DNA of 64,000 nt from the NCBI GenBank assembly GCA_914767715.1, contig OU612071.1, positions 9,223,493 through 9,287,492 of the forward strand, written 5' to 3'. Made by a program: the position numbers and the translations under genes. This document shows, piece by piece, positions 27,801 through 36,800 of the stretch (its first letter is position 1; every line of letters begins with the position of its first letter). Origin of the DNA: Membranipora membranacea. Lineage: Eukaryota > Bryozoa > Gymnolaemata > Cheilostomatida > Membraniporidae. The notes below the pieces were generated by a model. That model did no database searches, was not told the DNA's origin, and saw nothing but the letters and a program-made list of their open reading frames with translations.

Positions 27801-30800
27801 CAGGCAAATCGGATGCATCAAACTTGATCTTTCATTGGCTAGGCCTACACAGGTATTCGAGTATATTTAGAGTTGACTGGTCTATCTAGCCTTTTAACAG
27901 AGCTCAAAATCTCCCATAATCTAACAATGATATAATGAGTATCATTGATCGTAATCAGACACTGGCTGTTTTGTACACAGACAGTTCAAATATTTACAAT
28001 TGTCCATAAAAAAGAGATCTGCTAGTATTGCTAATATTGACAGTTTGAGTCACAACACGTTATAAAGCAGTTTATCGGCTTATGATCATATAAAGCCTGG
28101 TTCACATTGTCTTAGACAGCCAGCCCAGAGAGCCTTCCCAGACAATGTGGACACAAACACTGGGACGACCGAGACAATATGAACACACATAATAATTATC
28201 TCGACACTATCCAAGACAAAGACCTATTTGCGTTTCTGGGATCAGTTTTGCAATGTAAACAGAAAATTACTCTTTCTGGGACCATTTTGGATCAGCATTC
28301 CAGATGCCAACCCTAAGTTGTCTAAGACAATGTGAACCAGCCTTTACAGAAGGCTAGCAAACTGTTGTCAAATAGCAGGTGAATAGTTATGACAGGGGTC
28401 AGAGTGATTTTTTAAGAAAATATTCATCGTACATTCCATAATCCCTAATGGCCATGAAATATTCCATGATCAGGTCAAAATGCAAATCAATTGTTGGTAT
28501 TATCAGAGCTTGGACGTTTATGTGAAAGTTAAGTCAATGAAAAAATGCCATAAATTAGTCAAACCGCCCACTTTCACTTTACTAACTACCTACAGGATCA
28601 TTAGCATTATGGTATCACGATTAATCTTATTGTTGGCATGGCAAAAGTGTGTCTCAAAGTGCTCCAACTCCGTCTTGGTTGCTGATAGTGACATACATTG
28701 GGATCCACATACTGGTTACATGGGTGGTTGTTGTTGATTGTATGCCACATACAGCGACATGGACAACATTGGAGGACTCAGACCATTCAAAGTGCAATGT
28801 TTAGGTAGAATACAAAAATCAAGTCACATGAAATTTTTGGGATAGGCCCACATTGCACTGCTTAGCAAGGAGTAACAGCGGCTGTTGCTCCTTGGTCTGA
28901 GCAGCTTTATTTCAGAATGAATTGCATTGCATTGTGGGACAGAAATGGTTATTATCCTCCCATACTTACCTGCACAGAATTTAGGATAGAAGACTTTAGC
29001 GCCGAGAGACTTGAGATCGTGTATAACAAACGGCCAGAGATGTAAGACATTATTACGTGAGAATCGATCTCTCTTCTCGATCACCACAACACGAGCTCCG
29101 AGTAGTTTGGACTCAATCGCACTTCTCAATCCGCAGGGGCCTGAAAAAAACAGAAACGGTAGTTACTACCATCTAACTTTTTTATCAGTCCAAGCAGGGT
29201 GAACAAGAATAATCATATTGGGTATTGGGTATACGCAGGTGTTTGATTTAAAGATAGTCTATCCATACAAAATTGTTTTACACATACAGAGTTAGGTATC
29301 CAAGGTAGGCTATAAAAAGGTATCGTTTATATATGATGGCTCAGTTAGCTACGGTCCTAATATCACAGAATGCAGCAAAATTAGAAAAGCACAACCCACA
29401 GTCCTTCAAATTGCAAATCCAGGGTATTTATAATTTTGGACACATCATTGTCAAGATAAATGTGGGACACGTTTTCGTGCAAATCCTTCAAAAAAGTAAA
29501 CCAGAATTCATAGTTTCGTATACATAGTAGGTACCATACAAAGTAACTATGGATGGTAGCTGTGGATTGTAACTAGGCCTACCAGGCTATGTATATGAAA
29601 CCATCAACTGAAGAACTGATGAACAACTTGGTTCCCTGTTTCCAGCGGTGAGCAGATTTACAAAAATCGGGTACGGCCTGAAGCCGGCACCTCGATATCC
29701 CTCTGCCACTAGAAAGGAAGGACCATACTAGTTTTAGGTTAGGAAAATTCTGCTGGCTTGTTTATCAGAGGATGGACATATTGTGGTCACCACTTGACAA
29801 GACTTGATGACATTTTGCACTAAGTCATTCACACAAATGTTAACCACAGTTTACCAAACGAAGTCTTTTATGTTTAGGATGTAAGCCCACACCATAAACA
29901 TTATTTATCTAGTCCATAAGATAATAAGATTGCTTGTATTGGTAATCTTTGTGATGAACAAATTACAATAGTGTAATCACTATGTTTCCATGCTCCGTAC
30001 AAATGCGCATATAGGCGATTTTAGCCCTTTTTCTCGGCACATGGAAACAATTAAGCTATTCAATTTCAATTTCAATAGGTTGTCGCATTCACAAACCGAA
30101 TTTGTTCGGATCCTATTGTTATTTGGATAGGATGCGAATGTCATTGGACCCATGGAAACATAGTGAATGGAAGCTCTGTCGTTCATTGTGGCAACACCAT
30201 AACATGAAAGTAAGGGATTAAATTGAGTATTAAATTAAATTAAAGTCAGTCCATAAATATATCAAAGAAGTTTGGTCCCAAACTCCCTGGATACAAGGTC
30301 TTCCAGTTTGACAGGTCACTGGTGTATTTTAATGTGGAAGTAAAGGATTAGTCAAGTTGGTTCATACTAACTATGCCCATAGACAAAACTATGAATATAC
30401 CTTCTAGTATTATTGCGGCCTCCCCAATAAGGCAATAATATTTCGCCGCCCATGCCTCGGGATGGGCGAGTGATAAGACATCGGATTTTAATCAACCTTT
30501 TAATCAACCGACCTGTGTAATGTAATGGTTTTGTGAAGATCATACATGAGTGAAGGACCAATCGTCCACAGTCTGAATGGTGAATCCCCAGCGATGAAAA
30601 CTGGTTACAAAATATTTTAATTTGAACTGTGCCAAACATGGCATTAGTAAGGAAGGCATGAGATCTTACACAACACCTCTCATTTTGTTTTGTAAACAGG
30701 AACACAAAAACAGACCACATGTGTCGTCAACTCGACCAACACGTCATCCACCACCCCACTCACTACTAATATGTCATCACAGAGTAAGGATATATATATA

Positions 30801-33800
30801 TATTATATCCTTACTCTGTGATTTCATGTTTTGTCAGTTTTTTGATGGATGCGCCATTTTAAACACAGACAGGTTGTTAGTGTGTGCTTCATCTATATTT
30901 GGCATAGGCTACTTATTCCTAAACCAACCATCAATAACATAACCAATTAAACTAACCAAATAATATAACTTCAACAAAAATAGAACCCTAAAAGTTGAAA
31001 AATCAAAGTTGGCCAGAACTATCGTGACTCCTGGAATATTACGATAAATGTATGTTAGGGACTAAATCCAAGAGACCTACCCATACACGTATAATATTCT
31101 ACCACTATTTGAGAGAGATGTACAGCGATGCCCCAACAACTGATAACACAGTAGTACACACCATCTGATTGTGTTTTGAAAGATGCCAACACATTTTATC
31201 GGATTCTCATCCTGCGCATGAAAGGTAACGAGCAACAATTTCCACACAGATTCACATCCGGAGTCCAACTCCATCTGTGGTGGTAACAAATGCATCAAGT
31301 CACTTATTTCCACAAGAAATTCAGCAATTTCTCACATTTCGAAAAATCACAGCGTTTCAGCTAGATCGCTTAATTCAATGTTCTGTCAAATTTCATCTGT
31401 CAGTTTTGTTTGTATCAGAATCTCTCAGCTCTACAGCTTCTCTCAACGATTTACCTTCAAATTCTTAGCTTATTGTAAGTTTTCTTTGTTTAGTAAATTA
31501 GGGTTTTGTTGTCTGATAAACACTATCACAATCACACGGCAGTATAATAAGCTAATAAACTGCCTATCACATGATGAGAAGTAAATTTAATTCAGCATCA
31601 CTGAGGAGCTGAACCTGCTAGCTAGTAATAGTACCTAATTCACTTTCACTTGCCTGAATATTATATAACTTAATTACACACAAACAATCAATGACCACTG
31701 TGCGCTATGCTATGGCTAGCTGTTATATAAACAGGCCCGTAGATTTAGGGGAGACGCCTAGAAAGTTAAATAAGGTGGCCCAAAAACAAATTAATCGAAT
31801 AATCCATGTCATAAAAAGCTCCATTAGGATTTCCTTTTGCTATTTCTATAACCTGAATTGCGTTGGAGAGGTTGCAGCACCCCTCCTAGCTTTTTGATGT
31901 TTTGGACCTGTTTCAGATATTTGCCTCCCCTGCGATTTTTTTTATAAACTACGGCCCTGCCAATGTGAGCTACAGCTAGCTGTTATATAAAGTGTGACCA
32001 TGAGTCATCATAGCTAATCCAAAGCTGAGTCTATCATTGATTGATTGATGAATCATTGCTGGCTTATCACTATGACTAGCTACTTCAGTCATGGATTATC
32101 TACAGAGCTGGTCATCATAATACCATAAGAATCCTATTGATTGAAAATCTCAAACCAATGTGAATTTCTATATATCTCTTGAGACATTTACTGCTCTGTT
32201 TCCTGATATGATCTAGGAGCTGTGTGTTTATCTCAATTTCATGGCACTCGGCAATTAGGCAACTAACTCATTTACTAGAGTAATAAATGTATTAAAGCCT
32301 ATAGACTCAATACAGTTAGGACGTTATGCCCTATATCATAGCATATGGTTGCCCATCAGTCTCTTTAGCATTTGGTAAGCGGACACTGGATAAAGCCAGA
32401 GGTCTGAGATTTGTGCCTCTGGTTTTTTTTTAGCACCAGAGTTTGGGAAGGACAATTTGGCTAAGAACTAAGAAACAATTTCTTATACCTCATTGCCATC
32501 AATAGTTGTATTTGAGTTTCATGGTTTCCCTACAGTTTCTAAATCAGGAACTTGACTTGGTGAATTAATGTAATGCTTTTCGTGCACACACACACAGACA
32601 TTTTCGCCTGAGCAGAGCTACATTGGCCATTGACTTGACTTACCTGCACCGATAACAAGCACACCAGTATTGGCACATGCTGTGTGGTTGTTGTATTCCT
32701 TGTGACTAAATCTCTTATCTAGCTTATTCCAAAGTGACACAGCCTTCCAATGAGTAAGTTTTCCTACAAAAATGAAGTACAACATGTCGGTTATAAAAGC
32801 AATCTTACGAATATTCTCCTTCCATCGGAGGATCAGATAGGGGACGTGTTGAGGAGTTTACTGACCAAATAAAAAGGGATCGGCTGTCTAAAACCACAGC
32901 CAACCCTTCATGGTGTTCTAGATGGTGATCGCAGCCGTAGGCAGTCATTGACCACCGCGAACGCCACGAAAGGCTAGCCGTGACAAAAATGCTCATAGAG
33001 ACACTCATAACAGTTTCATCAAGTTTTCCTTATTGAATCTCTACAATATCAGAACGTTTTGGGTTGAGCACTAATAAAAACCGACCCTAGTTAGACAAGG
33101 TTCTGAACTGCGTATAGAACTCAGAACATCCAACATTGATGGTAAATAATCGCCCCCTCCGCCCCCAAATTCTTGCAATCAAAAAGTTCTCTCCCTACTC
33201 TCAATAAAGAAATAATCATCCTCATGTGAGTGGATTAGATTGGATGAGTAACAACAATAATAATCTCGGAGCTCTGACTCGGCATGGACTCGATCTTTTG
33301 TGATATGAGCTATTACATCGCCAATATATAGGGGATTATCAGCAAGGCTTGGGTTATCTTGATTTTTGAATGAGTAAGAGAGGAGATTATACTCTATACC
33401 AAATAGGAAGTAAAAATACAGTACATGGTAACAATACCCATGACTTGTCAAATTTGCCTTGAGCAGTTTACAACAATAACAGCTGGTGACAGCCGCTGTA
33501 TTCTTGCTTCCCTTAATCAGAATCATCATTAGAACCATTGAGTTATAATGAATCCATGGTTAGATCAGTGTCATTGTCCGGGCAATCTGGAACCAAAGAA
33601 CCAGGGGATATTAACTACCGTGTCTCCTTGCATAGACAAATTTAATGTATCACATAACACCAATCCATTTCAAGCAATTTAGGAAATATTATCTAAATTG
33701 TACAAAGTTCAACCTGGTTTTGAAATAGCCGGGATTGTTATGATTTTACTCTAAATGTAGGTGAAAGCATTGCCACACCATGCAATATTACTAAACACTA

Positions 33801-36800
33801 GGAAAACTATTTGTTGTTCTTCTACTCCATGCCAAGTCAACAACCCCATCACAATGTTGCCTCAGCTTATGTCATTTCCTAACGCCTGTTGTGGTCAACA
33901 AATCCAGGGTTCATAAATCGCATCACTCTGCAGAAGTTGTGTCATAACAGGGGCTAGTTTAAGTGCTCAAGCTGTATAGGGATAGCTGGTAGTGGCATTT
34001 CATTATCAACCACTTTCCCTTGGGTAAGGAAGTGGTACTACCAGCTATCCCGATACAGTAAACAGGGACTAATGTCAACGGGTGATTCCAATCTTATTAT
34101 GGGGTCGGTAAAACTGACAGCATATCGACATTGGCCAAGGGCTTTGCAATAGAAGCAAACATGCAAAAACAATGCCTTGGGGATCGGGGTAAAACTCTGT
34201 TCACCTTGCAGTTTTGCTGTAATGTAAATGATCTTCTACAGTTAGAATTTCTAGGTGAATATGTAATAGTACACCAGGGACAGGTTTGTTATTACAAACA
34301 ACACACCCGGGGCTCTGACCATAATCCCTAAAGCTGTCGCTACACACGCCGTATTTTCCATAGGATAGTGGCACTTCTGGTACGGCCAGTGGCGTATGAT
34401 AGCTATCCAATGGAAAATATGATGTGTGTAGCTAGAACTTAAATGATACCATATTCTCAATGTAACCAACCCCTTTGATTCACTGGCCATAATCCCTAAA
34501 TGATACCATATTCTTGATGTAACCGATTCCCTTTTGATTCAGATGTTTGCCATTTCAGTAGTGCAGACCTCTGACAAATCTGGATTCATTTAATTCAGGA
34601 AGGACATTGACATTTCGGTTATCCTAGTCAGACTGTTTGTACAGTGTTATCACATGGTGTTTGGTACTCTTTGGTGCAGTAGGCCTAGTAGTTCAAGGAG
34701 AGGCAGAGAGACACTGCCTCCCCTAGAAAGCTAACTACAGTGGCCTAAAACACTATAATTGAACAATCAATGTCAGAATCAGCTCCTCTGGGATTTCCAT
34801 TTCCTCATTATATAATCAAATTGCTTGGGGAGGAGGTTACTGGTGATGCCTCAGACTTTTGCCTCCCCTACCATTTTTTTTCTAATCTACGGCCCTGTTA
34901 TCACATGGTGTGTGGTAATCTTTGGTGCGGTAGGCTCAGAGACTATACATATTATCTATAGTCTCTGGTGACCGACACGGGATCATGATAAGCGCCGCAT
35001 ACCAAAGTGAAACAAGTACCCAGAGGATTGTGTTTGATAACATTCAGCTGTGATGTCAATGATAGCTGATAAAAACTAAACAAGCAGTCAAACTAAAACT
35101 TTCAACAATATAAGTGTGATATGATACTAGAATAATGAACACAGCCTTATGGATAATGGCAGGCAAGGTTTACCAGGATCAAATCTACTTGAAATGATCT
35201 ACCAATTCCCTTGATACAACTACTAGAAAATGAACAAGAACGATGCACAATTTTCCCTAAGATTGTCTATTGCTGTGTGATATCTTAATGTCTGCTAGTG
35301 CTATGCCTGTTTTGAAGACACTACCAACTTCTAACCCGAGAACATTGTAGTGGGGTCCATCCGATATTTCTAACTTGTAACGAAGTTATGATGCCTAATA
35401 CTAGACAAATCCTCCAAGACCTACATGCTATAGTTCTTTCACTGAGGATAGGATGCCTCCCAGAGGACTCATTTCCAAATGGTTTACTACATGATGAAAC
35501 TATGTATTTTATCCTCAGCGAACGATTTTGTATCTAATTGGCCCAACTGAAAGATCAAAAGTGTGAGGAATCGGAGCAAAGCCCTGTGGTAATCTCACTT
35601 CAAAAGTTTTTCACACTGACAGAGATGGCCCCTGGCTATCTAGTAATAAATGATTGTCTTGACAAGCTTGTCATGTCAAGACACGCTAGTCTGGCAAGTT
35701 GAGCCCAAGACCGAATCATGTAACTATGGTCCAATGATCAGCTGAGGGAATACTTCATCTAAAGACTTTATATATATATTTCATCTAGATTCTAAATACT
35801 TTATATATGCTTTCATGATTGATGGATATTCAAAGGGTTTGCACTCTTTTATAACAGTCTTAAACATGTGATTGATGTGACGGATTATCCTTAGCTGAGT
35901 GATTACAGAAGTTAGTTTAGTTCTTAATGTCAGGACTTCAATCAAAAAGTGAAACCAGCGGCAAGATGAATGTTTAACGCCCTTCATATGTCATCATGGG
36001 CCCATATGGGGGTGGGGGGGGGGGGGGGGGGGTGTAGTTTCAACTCGAATGTAATAAATTAGCAGAAATTATATTATTATCATGAGTCTGCTTGCTTTAC
36101 ACAAGTATGTAGCTAGGCCTCCACGTGTCCTTGGCTATGTTGATGTATGTGGTATCTGAAATCATAATATGGTCCCACAGAAAGTTAATCTGGTTGAGTC
36201 GCATTAATGTAGAGTTAATCGAAGCCTTCGATGTTTCAAATTGCACAACATTGTGTCCTAGACAGTCATGTTAAAAAGGGGTCAATGCAAATCCAAGCTC
36301 AGAAGTACATGGAACTTAATCATTATTATGTTTGAACTTCAACAAACCACAACAGCAGAAACCATTTCTTGAGTGCCTGACACACTTATTAACCTTTTTA
36401 TATTTCTGGCTGGCCCTATGTCCCCCAGACATAATGTAGAGTCTGTTTTCTCTCTTTTTTTCGGCCAGTGGATCGAATTGAAATCCTGTAATTGTTTTAC
36501 TAATAAAGACAGTCGACAGAGTAATGGTTTAACTAGCAGTCACATGTGTGGAGACGTTGGTGTGGTGATATATATTCTACTTGATTTGTGTGCCCAGACC
36601 CCCATTGCATTATCCTACAATTCTGTTCAATTAAGCTCATTATCAGATTTCTTATGCAACGTCACAACATAGATTTAACTGATCAACGTTGATGAGACAA
36701 TCAGTACGAATCATCTTTTCTACACCAAAGTAGTAATCTGTCTACACACTTATTCAGAGAAAACCGTGTTGTGATGCCAACCGCATCTGAAAAGTGTCTA

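Larger units (their letters stand above)
29141..32643. other. MICAL intron between exons 2 and 3
   Basis: Contains the palindrome at 30774 and a family-G-like repeat near 31725; the rest is AT-rich with no supported gene. Confidence 0.7.

Noticed and set aside
32805-33008. Open frame with Ser/Arg-rich translation
   Set aside because: No recognisable domain, no splice fit to MICAL and no homology I can name.
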